Positions 1 through 11,838 of a stretch of DNA of 64,000 bases are shown piece after piece. This DNA comes from Symbiodinium kawagutii (lineage: Eukaryota > Sar > Dinophyceae > Suessiales > Symbiodiniaceae), in assembly GCA_009767595.1 (NCBI GenBank), contig VSDK01024302.1, forward strand, positions 490,620 to 554,619, written 5' to 3'. The notes below the pieces were generated by a model that was not told the origin of the DNA, made no database searches, and saw nothing but the letters and a program-made list of their open reading frames with translations. Positions within the stretch are counted from its first letter, which is position 1. Each line of letters begins with the position of its first letter. A program made the position numbers and the translations under genes.

Positions 1-330
1 AACATCGGAAAACTGGGCCCATCTTACAAATATGCAGCATTTTGGACCTGAAACGATTCCTCGCTTTCCTTCCTTGGTTGCTTTGTTATCTCTATATTTC
101 ACTAATTTTCACTATATTTCTCTGGTCTTTGTTTCTTCCTCTCTGCCATTCCCATTCTCTCCCTCTCCGCGTTCCTTTCGCAGGTCCTTACATGTCCTTA
201 CAACCTCCAACATGTCCCCTGTAGCAGCGGTACCAGCCTCCGGAGGCGCCGCTTGCGGTGCCTCAAATCGCAATGCCTATGGAGATCCACTCATTTTCTT
301 GATGAATTCATTCGGTATCAATTCATGTTT

Positions 331-360
331 CATGATGTTTCATGATGTTTCATGATGTTT
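331..360. repeat. 10-bp tandem repeat, 3 copies
   Basis: Three perfect copies of CATGATGTTT. The rest of 1-500 is pyrimidine-rich and then AT-rich; I see no supportable gene in it. Confidence 0.85.
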
Positions 361-502
361 CCACTGTGTGCAGTATATTCGCATAGCGTTGGTATACTTA
401 GCAATTAGTCATGGAATTTGTAGACTCATGTATACGAAAACAAAACTGTGGTAGATTTCAAACGCTAAATATTAGTTGATCAAACAGTACGTATGTACGT
501 AC

Positions 503-597
503 CCTGGCAAACAGCACGAAGCAGCCTCCCAACCTGTCCGTATTCCATGCGCTGGGCACATGTGTCACAGGCCGAGGACAGCAAAGACATCATGCAG
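503..597 (-). CDS. exon-like segment, unknown product
   Basis: The minus-strand frame is protein-like and Cys/Met rich (contains SACDTCAQRMEYGQVGRLL). It runs from an AG acceptor at 598-599 to a GTACGT donor whose first base is 502. No domain is recognised, and it is not phase-linked to any other exon. It would be the most 5'-to-left coding piece in the window. It may belong to a gene that ends beyond the left edge. Confidence 0.3.
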
Positions 598-639
598 CTG
601 GAGTTCACCAGTACGTCCAAGAACCATTCACCGTTATAG

Positions 640-850
640 TTGTTACCAATTAATTCGCCATTATTTACCGTTAATTCGCCCATTTCACCACGTACCCATC
701 ATTCCCCAATTTTCCCATTACTGCCAATTAATTACCCATTTTTCACCTTTAATTTACCATCAATCAATGGCATGACTCCTGACATGACCATTAATTCACC
801 ATCACCACTATCTCTTTCATCTAATGAAATGACCATTGCCATCAATCACC
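640..850. repeat. degenerate ATTCACC/ATTCGCC repeat field
   Basis: Diverged units of the type TTAATTCACCATT and ATTCGCCATT recur at roughly 12-30 bp spacing. Long open frames here are simple-sequence translations rich in S, P, I and H and were not called as genes. 860-1373 holds no exon I can support. Confidence 0.55.
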
Positions 851-1373
851 ACCATCTCTTCAAGTTAGCCTCTGAGACTGGCGCTGACGCACGGTCCGAC
901 GCTCCCAGAGTAGTCTCAAGTGTAACCTTCGTGGCTGCCATGGTGCTGACATGAAAACAAAGTCACTCACGTCATGGGAGAAATGGCACTGAACCGACAA
1001 AATTTGGCATCGGTGTAAACCAAGGCTTTTGGGGGATACCCCATATCAATCAACCAGGGGTTTATTACTCCAAGGTTGGTATTACCATCTATATGGGTGG
1101 GTCTCATCTACATGATTGGAACCTGGTGGAACATGGCGGCTCCTTTCCCACCATAAGCGTTGACCATATTTGGGTCCAAGCCAGATTGGTGTACCGCAGT
1201 CCAACAGCCACATTGCACAATCGATCAGAATAATTCAGAATATGGCACTGGTTGGCGGTTAATTTCGCCATCCCAAACACTGTGGAAAACATTGGAAAAC
1301 AAATATTTTCAAGAAACCTTGAATCAAACTACCAGCACCCGCCAACCAAATAGATATAATCAAATCAGAAGAG

Positions 1374-1857
1374 TCAAAAACCAAATATAACCAAGCAAAT
1401 GCCAACCATCAAACAAGCCACCCTTAGAGCGTTTTGCTTCAGGCACCTTTCCACGCATCCAGGCGTTGCATGGCATGGCACCTGCTCACTTTGCTCCGGG
1501 ATGGGTGCGATTGGACGCTGCACTTCTTCCTGCGCACGGTGTCCGACCTCTCGAGGGGTTCCCCAGCTCCATGGTGCCATGGCCTACAAGACTGGGTCAT
1601 TTGAGAGTGGCACATGTGGGGCTTTCTCAAGCCACAATGAACCCCAAAGGTATGGGCGATTGTTCCAGGCCCTCTTTGAGGGAGCGCTTTGGAGAAACGC
1701 CTATGTCTGCAAGATTCTGTAAGTATGCATGAAGTCTCTGGGATCCGACCCCATGGTCCCATGGTCGTTCCACGGGGCATAGCCACTTCTTGACGGGTGA
1801 ATTGGCAATGAACAAGCAAGGTAGTGCAAGTAGCGCAACCGCAATCACAATACACAA
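1374..1857 (-). CDS. possible exons, orientation uncertain
   Basis: Two minus-strand blocks are protein-like: 1643-1716 (acceptor ending CTTACAG; contains NLADIGVSPKRSLKEGLEQ) and 1447-1529 (contains EVQRPIAPIPEQSEQ). However, the plus strand carries a good GTAAGT donor at 1718 at the end of a plus-strand open frame starting at 1466. Strand is therefore unresolved. No domain is recognised. RNA reads would settle it. Confidence 0.25.
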
Positions 1858-1889
1858 GGGGTCTTGCGCGACTGGAGAGCATCTTCAAT

Positions 1890-2950
1890 CATACAAAATT
1901 GGGAAGTGTCGGGATGTTGTGCAACTCTTTAGTCAGGGACCTGCTGCAGCGTTCTCCCGAGTTTTGAGGTGAGCAAACAACCCAAGGTTCACCTCACGAT
2001 GTGCTGGGAATTCTCCTCTTTGGAACAGATCAGCGGCAACTCCACGAGTTTTACCACTGTGCTAACATGTATCAACTCAACTCACCAATGGAAAATCATG
2101 ACAAATCCATCTACAAACGTCTCACTAGCCTTAAAGGGCTGTTGACGACTAACACCTATGAGGGTTGAACGGGTGGATCCGTGTACCAGGGGCTATGAAC
2201 ATCTCTTCAGCATTCTTGGCCAAGTTGTGAGGCATCCTGTAGCAAGATGCACCATATCTTAACAACAATCTTACATGGACCATTCTGGATCATCTGCATG
2301 AACTCACCATCATTCACCAGTAACTAACTATCCACAGCTGGATCTCCCCATACACACACAAGCACACACAAGCACACACAAGCACACACACATATCTAAC
2401 ATATCGAATCATCAAAAGGATTCAACTGCTTTCCCTTCCCATTGGCATCACCAGGCCGCCTGGGAATTGAAAGCTGCAGTGGCCGCTTGGGAATTGAAAT
2501 CCACCTACCGCGGAGCTGTTCCGTTCACTTGTTCACAATAGTTAGCTGATTAGCTATGATAATAACCCTCACATTAACATCTATTTGAAGTAATTAACAT
2601 GCCTTGCTATCAATGAGCTGTGGTTGAAACTGCTAAGGCAAAACAACATGAACTGTTTAAAACTAGCATGAGTGCTGATAGTAACTACCTCGCCATAGCA
2701 ATTCATAACAACCATTGACAACAATTAGCCACAATAGATGCTGGTTAATGACCATGACAAGAAAAAAACAACTATGATCTACAAATTATATTCTACTAAT
2801 ACGTTGACAATCATTTTCTGAGTTAGGGATATGATATCAGGTAGCAGCTACTCACTCTATGAGTTCCTTTGATGTTCAGAGTGATTGGTAAACTCTTATG
2901 ACTCATGACGAACAAGCAATTTTCATTGACTTACTAGGGAGTCAGTGTTG
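1890..2950. other. gene-poor AT-rich stretch
   Basis: About 1 kb without a convincing exon. It contains many short ACCATTAA/CAACCATT-like runs. A small duplicated segment at 2458-2510 contains GGGAATTGAAA twice, 35 bp apart. Confidence 0.5.
2351..2391. repeat. AGCACACACA microsatellite
   Basis: Four 10-bp units of (A/T)(G/A)CACACACA type in a row. Confidence 0.9.
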
Positions 2951-3000
2951 AACTTACACTTCATCCACTCCTTGCATCTTCACGGAATCCCTGCTGTTGA

Positions 3001-3125
3001 CCTTACTTGTTCCTCTCCCCCTGTACCTCCTCTACCATCCCCTCCCCCTGTACCTCTTCTACCTCTCTTCCTACCATTTCCTCCTACCTACCATTTTCTC
3101 CTACCTACCATCTCCTCCCTCTCTT
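3001..3125. repeat. polypyrimidine CCTACCATTTTCT tract
   Basis: Strongly C/T-biased plus strand with repeated CCTCTACC and CTACCATTTTCTCCTAC units. Overlapping open frames in all three frames are simple-sequence artefacts. It lies just 3' of the stop codon of the gene ending at 3130. Confidence 0.7.
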
Positions 3126-3129
3126 CCTT

Positions 3130-5335
3130 TCATGCCTTCTCCAATGTGTTCAGCGCCTCCGGGAAATCAGGCGCCCACTCCGCAGCCTTGGCAACCTCCT
3201 GGCGCCAAGTGTTCCAACCTTTAGAAAGTGAACCAAATAAAACATAAATAAATAGCTACCAAAACATAAATATAACTACTATCAATCTAGAAGCTACTAC
3301 CAATATATAGTAGTTATAGCAGCTACAGTATATAGTAGCTTCTATATATAGTAGTTAAACCAAAAAATAAATCTATTTACTATCTAGAAGCTACTAGAAA
3401 CATCCAGAAATGCTACAAAAAGCATTAGTTATACAAACCCATGCCAAACTATCACCACAATTGGAGGGAGGCCAGGGGTTACTTTGGGTTCCGATACATT
3501 CACTTTCGGCAATGCTTGTGCTCGTGTTATCATATTGGCAGTAAATAACGTTTTCAAAGCTCGAAAGGGTGATGATGTTGCCTGTAACGCATCCTCAACC
3601 AACCAGTTCTTAGAACACCTATGATCAACAATTTCAAGGAGGCGTTGGGAAGCGAGTTTAGGTGTGATGTATGGTATTGACACGTTGGATGGAGAGTTTA
3701 GAAACAGAGTCGTCAATCAGCCGTCCAGAACCAGCATCTGGCAGCGACACAGCAACCTTTTAAGCCTCTCCTGGGCTTCTTCGAGCTGAGATTGAGTTCG
3801 CAAGTAACCTCAGTTCGTCACATTCCGTCATGGCCACGTGTGGCCAAAATGTTCAGCTCTGCCGTGCATTGATCGATCGCAGAAATTGGCGGGGATTTAA
3901 CCAGGCAAGCTTGTTCAAACAGAGCAACTGTGTGATTCCAACCAAGCAAATACAAAAGTATGACTCCAATACAGTAATGTAGAATAATGTAGGTGAGATA
4001 GGGTGCAATTGTGTGTCTCTGTGTGTTTCTCTCTCTTTCTCTCTGTGCTTCTGATGCCAAAAAAGTCACAAACAAGAACAAACTTTCCCGCCACATGTCA
4101 CTTTCTTGGCCAGCACCACATGTCATTGGGCTGGAAAGAAGACTTGCAAGTTCACAGGCTTCAGCTGAGCAGCCTCTGGTTTCCATGGCAATTTGGCTGC
4201 CCAAGGAGCTGCCCTTCTTCATCACCTGTTGCTCCACATGTCAAGTCATAGATCCCTGCAATCAACATGGCAGCCACTATGTATCCTTGTGTGCGATCAG
4301 TCTGGCAGTGGAAAGTCACAAGTTTGCTCAGGGGAACCCAGCTGGAAATTTGCTATAAATGGTGGATTTTCCATTGCCAGCTTAATTTACTGGAGGGTTA
4401 TTGCAAAGGCCAAATTGCAGTCTAACAAATAAAGTAAATAAAGCATAAGATCCGACGAGCCTTTGAAAGCTTCGAAAAAAGAACACTGACATGTGCATGG
4501 CACATCTGGCTGGCAGTAATCTTATATGGTAGATAATGGTAGATAATGGTTGAATCAGTCTTGGCACATCAGTTGCCGATGAACATGGAAGTGGCCACTC
4601 CAGTGGCCATGGCATACCATGTTGGCTTCCGGAGGTGCCATTTTCGGTGCCATGCCCTCACCTTCCTCTTTCTTCCCGGTGCTATTGGAGGAGGATTCCT
4701 GGCAGGGTTGGATTGATCTGATATGGATGGATCGATTCAATCATATGGATTTATGACGTGCATAAACCTTCTTCACCTGGGGCTTTGAGTCTTTCTACTG
4801 GTCACATTTGGTCGCAGTGGGCCCCTTGATATTCAGAACTCCATCAAGGCTTCTGCTGCTGCTGAGATGGAGACATCAAATTGTCTTATCTTGCATCGTG
4901 CTTCTTCCAAAGCTGAAATGCTGGCTCCTTTCAACCGCCTGTAGCCGGTCTTGAATCTTCTTCAACTCAGGCCTTGACAGAGCGATAGGAGTCCAACCAG
5001 GATACCAAGTGCTGGGACTTGTCGGCACCTCATCTCCCTGTATCTCTTGCCAGCTCTGCCAATTTCCTGCAGGTTCGGTTGACCCTGGCAAGCATGTCAT
5101 CATCGTCCTACAGTAGTTCATCAATTGATGAACTAGCTCTGCAATTGATTACTAAAAGCCTTTCTGACAATGATAATATGATACCAATATTGGGGGCTAT
5201 TACCTGGCCTGGTCATAATCAAGAATGAAAGGGATACACTAAGAAATAAGACTGCCTGACTGAAGGGTCCTAATTCATAGTCGGGAACATCAAACCCTGA
5301 AAATATTGTTGGTAGATTTCCACAAAAATAGATAT

Positions 5336-5388
<53 letters not shown>

Positions 5389-6098
5389 AATTGGGCAAAT
5401 GACTCACTTATTGGAATGGCAATGTTATACATCAGTTCACTGCCCGATGGATATGACCTTCCAGCGTCTTCTGCATACATACTGTAGCCGATTGTCCGTG
5501 TAAAGATCTTTTGTTTAGATCCTGGGTCTCAACAAAGGCATCCCCTGCAACAATGAAGGCTACATTCCCGGGTCACCTGTAGGTGGGGTAGCTGAGATTC
5601 CGATTCCTTGTGCCGTGCCGTGTTGGTAAATGCAATTTGTTTTGGATAGCTGGGGGAGCTAACATTGAGCGATACACCCACATAATTAGTCGGCATATAC
5701 ATTGCTACCGTTGTTGATTGATTGCTACCTCTCCTATGATCATACATTTTTTGCGAGCATTCTATTGCACATAATCATTTCTAGCGTTGTTGTCAACCCC
5801 CATTCTCAACCACCATGAGCCGTCGTGATAAACCATTGTTGGAATATCCTTTTAACAAGGATTGGCAACTATATACCAAGATTAAGCAGCAATATATAAC
5901 CACCATTCTTAACCACTATCAATTAATAATAAATTAGCCACTATATGTCACTATTAGCCCGTATCACCACCAGTCTCAATCGTCTTAACCACTATTAATT
6001 GACCACCAAACCCCATTCTCAACCACTGGAATCGAGCGCATCAGCTCCTCTCCGCCCTCGGCCATGGGACCATCGATACTTTCGGCTGCGAACCTCAG
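3130..6098 (-). CDS. multi-exon gene, 3' half; unknown product
   Basis: Eleven minus-strand exons join without any phase conflict: 6024-6098, 5578-5607, 5408-5507, 5253-5296, 4936-5037, 4618-4698, 4084-4225, 3838-3927, 3732-3808, 3456-3593 and 3130-3198, ending in TGA at 3130-3132. Donors include GTGAGT (5407), GTGACC and GTATGC; most acceptors are AG followed by G. The encoded stretch of roughly 300 residues has a charged linker near its middle (STGKKEEGEG) and a short amphipathic helix (SQLEEAQERLKRLL). I recognise no domain. More exons probably lie upstream (6.5-8.5 kb). Each exon was chosen by eye; the phase agreement of the series is the main support. Edges of individual exons may be off. 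Confidence 0.5.
3285..3402. repeat. inverted-repeat cluster TAGAAGCTACTA / TAGTAGCTTCTA
   Basis: The 12-mer TAGAAGCTACTA occurs at about 3287 and 3390. Its reverse complement occurs between them near 3330-3345, with several TATATAGTAG repeats. It could fold into cruciform-like arms. It lies in the intron between the last two exons of the gene ending at 3130. Confidence 0.6.
5335..5388. repeat. (GATA)n microsatellite
   Basis: About 13 tandem TAGA/GATA tetranucleotides, located in an intron of the gene ending at 3130. Confidence 0.95.
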
Positions 6099-6200
6099 CT
6101 GCGGCAGGTATCACATGTTTTTGTTTTAAAAAATCAATTGTAATGATGCTTCATCATAGGGGATAATGACCAACAAAGTTATGGTATAAACCATCTACAC

Positions 6201-6302
6201 TGCTTTTCTCAAGCCATAGGCTACCCCAAAAGTTCCGGTTGGTTTATTGCTATACATGCCTGAAAAAGGATGACTTGGGGGTACGTATTTTGAGAAACCA
6301 CC
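6201..6302. mobile_element. MITE-like element, family 1, copy a
   Basis: The right end TTTTGAGAAACCACCC matches the terminal repeat of the copies at 18.2 and 30.2 kb. The left end (TTTTCTCAAGCCATAGG) is eroded. The interior matches those copies in order: CCCCAAAAG, GGTTTATTGC, GGATGACTTGGGGGTAC. Confidence 0.6.
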
Positions 6303-6437
6303 CATATGAGTTGGTTACAGGAAAACATCCAGGAAAGAGGCTTATTTACTATTGTTTATAAGGCGTACCCGCCCAGCAACAAGGCTTTATTTTTATTGAG
6401 TGGTGCACAACCATCGTCAACCATCAATGAGGGCTTA

Positions 6438-7216
6438 TTAAGCATCTATTTCTGGGAGGATCAACTTCGGTGGGGGCCTAAGACCCGCAAATGTAAGATC
6501 CAGATTCTTGCCTAGCGAACCAGCATGTACCAAGGTAAACCAAAATGCATCCCTGTTTTCCTGTTCATTAGACGGGCATGCTTTCCCACCACATCGTGCC
6601 TCATGGCCGAATCCATTCAGCACCACGCGACGAACCCAAATATCCCAAATGCATCTCACATTTGCACATCTTGGGGGAAACATTTGAGTGGTGTTTGAGT
6701 GGTGCTAGGATGTGTTAGGTCGCGTTGATGTTTTGCTTGGTGCTTTTATGGTAGTGTTTTTGGTGCTTCCAGGCGACTCGAACAAAGGCCCAGCCAACAA
6801 AGACCCCCTGAAGGAACGAGTCAATATACTGTAGTGTGCAGTGTGCTGTAGCGGAGGTCAGCTGCAGTATTCTTTTGGTTTGGCCCTTGTTCTTACCGTT
6901 GGTTTTTCCTGCGACCCAGCCGAAACCTCCAAAACCACTCTGGTCTTGACAGAAACCAGCTGGCAGAACCAGTCCGAACGATTGCATACAATTCTAACAA
7001 TGAATCGGCCCCCAGGCTTTTTGATGCTTTGTGGTACTTGTACCTCCCTCCTCACCAATCCTTCTCCATCCTTACCCTGCTCCAAGGCTTTCAACATGTT
7101 TGCACAGGCGGCGACCCATCAGGACCCAGGAACTGCACAGCCTCTCTCCAGCATTGGTCTGCGAGCTTGGTCGCGTTGGTGATCAAGCTCTTCACCGTTT
7201 GCACAGTATCGTAATC
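6438..7216 (-). CDS. exon series, unknown product
   Basis: The best exon is 6897-7076: exactly 60 codons between an AG|G acceptor and a GTAAGA donor (contains REVQVPQSIKKPGGRFIVRI). Its upstream neighbour is about 7140-7216 (DYDTVQTVKSLITNATKLAD; AG|G acceptor). A 30-bp candidate exon follows at 6775-6804, and an exon-like frame within 6438-6683. 6897-7076 and 6775-6804 are both phase 0. No domain is recognised. This is probably the 5' continuation of the gene that ends at 3130. Confidence 0.4.
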
Positions 7217-7397
7217 CTGGCGATCCCATGGAGGTGCTGTGGAGGTCCCACGGTGGTCCCATGTTCCATGGTGACATTGGTCGCAGCCATGGTTTCCAAG
7301 TTGCCAAATACATCCAACATCATCCAAATACCGTAAAACACAATGATCAAACATGGTCAAACAGTATGATTATAGCCATACCCATGCATACTCATCG

Positions 7398-8535
7398 GTT
7401 GCCATTCATGGACAAAATTGATGCGGCGCTGTTCTGCAGAGTTTGGAGCAAATGATTCCGAGTTGAGCTTTGTCAGAGTGGATTGATCTGAGAACCGCTG
7501 ACAACCCCGATTTTCAGGACTCACAAAGCGCAGCAAGTAACAACAGCAGCCACCACACAAAAAAGGTTAGGCTGAAGCCTGTACCAGAAATACGGCATCT
7601 TCGCCATAGATCGACGAATGCCTGTAGTCGCACATGGGTGGTTTTCTGGAACAATTCTTGCCTTGCTCATTCACTGCTCACTACTCTCATTCTTGCTATG
7701 GGGGAAGGAAAGGTGCAGAGTAATCATCCCCAATCTCCTTGCAGTGACACTCCGGACTTTGGCAACCGAATGCGACCGACTAGCTCAGCTTGGTGATGCT
7801 TCAAGTTGAAAGCACTTGAATTGACGACGTTGGCCAAACTAAGCCCAGCACAATCCGTTGAACAACTCCTGGCTCCGACAAAGTGGGCACTTTGAAGTTA
7901 CAGGAAACCGATAGTGGGAGCATGTGAGGGGTTGCCTGCAACACGCACGCGCACAAACACACACACACACACACAAAATTGATGAGAATCAACAGCCACC
8001 GAGAAATTAGTAGTCGGTAGAAGTCGGTAGCTATAGGGGAAAACCTCCGCATGACAGCCTATTACACCCTGCACTCCAGGGGGGCGCCCCCCTGGCAATC
8101 CACACATCAAACATGCCTACCTCTGCACAGGGCTCCTCCATGTGTCTACCTCTTAGGCGCTCAGCATCCAAGCAGCACTTGGCAACTTGTTCTCGCATGC
8201 CCAGCAGTCTTCCATGTGCCCCCTCCTCAGCTTTAACTGCAACGGATTATCATGGAACATGATGGATTATGGAAGTCTTGACATTTCGTGCCAATGAGGT
8301 CAGCAACTGTCACTGAATTTTGCTGATTCAAATAACCATCTACACACCCAGTTCCAGCTCAAGTCCAAGGTCGCATACAATTGCTGCGGGTTGCCGACTG
8401 CTGGTCACAACATGTCACAACGTCATACTCATGCAGCTTGGCGGCCAATGCCTTTGCATTTTCAAGACGTTTGGACAGTTCAGTTTCCTTAGGGGCGGAG
8501 GAGAAGGCCACTACAACTGACGCGCACGACTTCTC
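7398..8535 (-). CDS. three exon-like segments, unknown product
   Basis: 7398-7503 contains FSDQSTLTKLNSESFAPNSA. 8121-8236 runs from an acceptor ending TTGCAG to a GTAGGC donor and contains LLGMREQVAKCCLDAERLR. About 8427-8535 contains KETELSKRLENAKALAAKL, a likely helical, charged segment. All are minus strand and lack their own start codons. 7600-7790 is open on both strands and was not resolved. No domain is recognised. Confidence 0.35.
7953..7975. repeat. (AC)n microsatellite
   Basis: About ten uninterrupted AC dinucleotides after a GCACGCGCAC run. Confidence 0.9.
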
Positions 8536-8794
8536 AAATCTTCTTCTCGTCCTTCCTCATCCATCTCTTCCTCTTGTTTCATCTCTTCCTTCTTCGTGTT
8601 CCTCGGGGTCCATCCTCTTTCATCTCATTCTCTTGCGGTTCTTCTGGGCTCCGCACAGCTAATGCGGCTAATGGATGAGAAAACATAAGAAAACCCGAAG
8701 GATCAACATGAGAAAACTCGGAGCTATCAGCAGAAAACCACAATGTTGTTGGAGAATCGGTCTTGCGCAAAATGTATCAAAATGTGTGTTTTCA

Positions 8795-8930
8795 ACCTGT
8801 CCACCAAAAAATAGGAACATGTCGCGCGCAAAAATGCTGACTTTCAACATGCCCACTGGTATCCACTGGTCATTTGAAGGATGTCTCGCACGAAATGCTG
8901 GCGTTCCAAGTCCCCATTGCCACTGGTAAC
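8795..8930. repeat. diverged ~65-bp tandem duplication
   Basis: The block around ATGTCGCGCGCAAAAATGCTG and CCCACTGGTA is repeated as ATGTCTCGCACGAAATGCTG and GCCACTGGTA. 8940-9470 contains no exon I can support. A plus-strand frame at 8991-9215 has a hydrophobic tail, but nothing else supports it. Confidence 0.5.
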
Positions 8931-9473
8931 ATTGCATGAACACGTCTCCAAAAATACGAATGTGTCCTCCATTGGTTTTCCAGCAAAGTCGTGTGTAGGT
9001 TTATAGTGTACGAGATGGTACATGCCGGCAATGTTTTGACTGACTTGGGAAATGTTGGGAATTGGATGGAATTAGAGAGGTGGTTATTCGACGCTAATTT
9101 GTGGCTGTGGGAAGTGGAAGAGTCCAGCTCGAAGGGATTTTGGATGATTTTGGGGTTGCGGGCGGTTGTTCTCCTGACTCTTCCTGTTCAGTTCCTCTTG
9201 GCGTTTTTATTCTGATTCTTCAAGCGTATGGAAAGGAGCCTAGCGCAATCAAATTGAATTGCGTGGTCTGATGGATTCATTCCATGGTAAAACTGTTACA
9301 GCTTGTTTGGGCCACCCGAATGCTGATGTCAAACCATGTTACACTGATAAGCAAAACGAAGGTCGAAGCTTCCTGTATGCTTCGGCTGAAATTTATGGTC
9401 CGCCAGCATGGCCAATGCCTATGCCTCATAAAACTCCGGAGCAACACTTCTTGCAATCGAAGAGCTAGGTCAC

Positions 9474-9922
9474 CTCAGAATGGCAGCGTCATGAACACCT
9501 ACATTTCTGGCCCCTTCCCTCGCTCCATTGCCTCCAGAAGTCAGGCAAACATCCGCAAAGACAAAATAGTAAATTTTACATGGGTTTGCGATAATGCCCC
9601 GCTTATTCCTTGCATACCTGACATGGTCAATATACGTATCATGATACCGTATCACTCGGCACATGTCACACACGTGCCAAACTCCGAGGGAGAAAGAGAG
9701 CAACTGGGTGAATACCCCTGAGGGCACCGAAGCATGTCGCATAATTGTGAAGGCCATGTCATGGTTGACACAATATCCAGGTTCTTACAGCCAAGCCACC
9801 AGCGATATCCGCCACTTCGTTCAAGAAGTTCGAAACTAGTGCACTTGCAGCCTGGTGGCCCATGGCTGTGCCAGCACTAAACGCTTTGACATGTGTATCT
9901 TCGTTGCCAACCATGATGCTGA
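9474..9922 (-). CDS. exon pair, unknown product
   Basis: 9789-9922 gives 44 codons plus two bases, from acceptor ATCAACAG to donor GTAAGA. Its sequence is convincingly protein-like (VKAFSAGTAMGHQAASALVS, then NFLNEVADIAGGLA). About 9474-9554 (NGAREGARNVGVHDAAI) ends at a GTGACC donor. I do not recognise the family. The frame at 9721-9800 may hold another small exon (AFTIMRHASVPSG). Confidence 0.45.
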
Positions 9923-10095
9923 CTGTTGATCGAACAGGTTGAATCATATAAACGATATGAATCAAGTCATGAGCCAAGGAAGAGCAGATAAAACCGGATG
10001 ACAATAACCCACAATTTTTGTGGTGATCACGTGATGATGCATCAAGTGAGCAATGTAGAAAAATATGAAAAATCCTGCCCTTCCTTATATATAAC

Positions 10096-10937
10096 CTGTT
10101 CCCCAACCAGTGGGGAAGCACCCTGCCCGTACGGAGTAATTAGTACCCAATGTACCCTCAAGCTAGGGCAAGTTGACAAAAGGGAAACTACTCGAGGTGG
10201 GTTATCAGGCATCAGCCAATCCAAACAGGGCGTTCTGCTCTGCAGCCTGCAACACTCATCAATTACTGGTTAGTAATGCCATCGACCACTATATCAACCA
10301 TCAATTGGCCACTGTGAAATATGAATCACTGCAAACTGTTCTGAATCGCTATTATGAAACGGGAGCAACCATTGCTGGCTGTTCCTTGAAGCAAGTTCGC
10401 AGCTATCAAAAAATAAACATTTCACACTTGCTTGAAACATGCTTGAAACAGTGACACTAAACACACACTGGCTGGAAACAGTGAAAAGCATTGACCGCTC
10501 TTGCTGTGACGGTTTTTCAAACCCCTTGGGCGCTGAGGGCAGCACTCCAGGTGCTTTGGCCCGGCTGGCGAAGTCGTTCTTCACGGCGGTGATGGACTTC
10601 CGAGTGCTCTGCAGCCTGGGCCAATCCCAACGGTGAAGCCGTGCTGCATTCCGAACTGTTTGATAAAGGAACCTTGCGAATGGGAGATCTTTTTGACCAC
10701 CCGACCAAAGCAACCCACAAACAACCTAAGCGATTTATGGCAACACGGGTGGCAAGGGTATCAATTATGGTTTTCCCATGTTTATCCATGTTTCAAATTA
10801 TTCAGGTAAGAAATTGTCAGTACGAGTATCTACAGCTTCTTTACTGGGCCAACCATGCCATGAAAGCAGCCGCATGTGTCTGAACCAGGAAGTCTGGATC
10901 GCACAGGACGCAAACTGACACCGCCTGGACGAGAAGT
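10096..10937 (-). CDS. three phase-linked exons, unknown product
   Basis: Exons 10845-10937 (GTAAAG donor), 10496-10672 and 10096-10246 join in phase (2, 2 and 0) to give about 140 residues. Segments include QAVSVCVLCDPDFLVQTHAA, RLHRWDWPRLQSTRK and PYGQGASPLVGEQ. Acceptors of the last two exons are AG|G. No domain is recognised. It continues upstream and downstream into other exon-like blocks. Confidence 0.5.
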
Positions 10938-11189
10938 CTTAGATGACGGACATCCCACACTGTAGGGAAGGGGAGGAGAGGCGAAGACTAGCGTGAAATT
11001 TAAAAACCCTCAGTGAGCCACCTGACCAGTGGGGAACAGTAGAATTGTGGAGCCAACATATGATGCCTACGGACAAAAAACACGGTCAAACCATGTGAAA
11101 CCTTACTTAGACTTGGAAACATGGTCAAGCACGGTAGTCTTGCAATCGCAAATCTAATCTTGTGAAATAAACTAGTCTTGGGGTGTCTC

Positions 11190-11433
11190 GCACTGATAAA
11201 CCCATGTTCGAACAAAGTGCTTGAAGCTATAGCTCCTCTTGGTATCCTGAGACAGCTGCGTCTTGGTCGCTTCTGCAGACTTCTTTTTCTCAAAGTCTGC
11301 CATTTTCCTCGGCTTCAGCTTCGGCTCCTTTGTCCCAATTCAAGATCACGCGAGCAAAATGTTTGAGCTGCGGCAAAGGTTCGCGAGTTCCGATTTGTCA
11401 TTTTTGCCCAAATCTTCGAACAATGTCCTCAAC
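11190..11433 (-). CDS. exon-like blocks, lysine-rich
   Basis: 11350-11433 contains LFEDLGKNDKSELANLC after an AG|G acceptor. 11190-11327 contains KPRKMADFEKKKSAEATKTQ and ends at a GTGCGA donor. The two share one reading frame but are separated by only 22 nt holding two TGA codons. The split is therefore not a normal intron. Either one block is a false call or the frame is interrupted. Confidence 0.35.
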
Positions 11434-11838
11434 CTCAAGTTATGCCATGGCTGCCATGGGTGTCTGTGACTTGAAAATATGGTCCAAGAAATGGTCAAAG
11501 TGAAGTGGCCTGCCAGAGATTGAAAAATGTTGAATGATTCCACTGCCAAAATAAGAAGTAAAGGAGATGTTGAACTCAAAAATGCTTAAAACGGAAGTCG
11601 TCAGGCTCTTAATCTTTAAAGCATATGTAAAGCATGGCGGCCAACTGGCCAACCCCGAGTGGCCAACTTTGGCACCCCACAGGTCGAGAAATCTGCTCTG
11701 CGGAACTGAGGTGGCTGCTGGTGGAACTTGGTGGTGAGGTTCTCCTTAGTTAATCTCTCCCAACTTCTTTTTCTATAGTATATAGTATAATAAAACATCT
11801 ATAGTTAAATCGATATACATATAGTTGGATATACACAC

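Noticed and set aside
861-958. Minus-strand frame starting MAATKVTLETTLGASDRASA
   Set aside because: The plus strand reads equally well and no splice or neighbour evidence decides between them.
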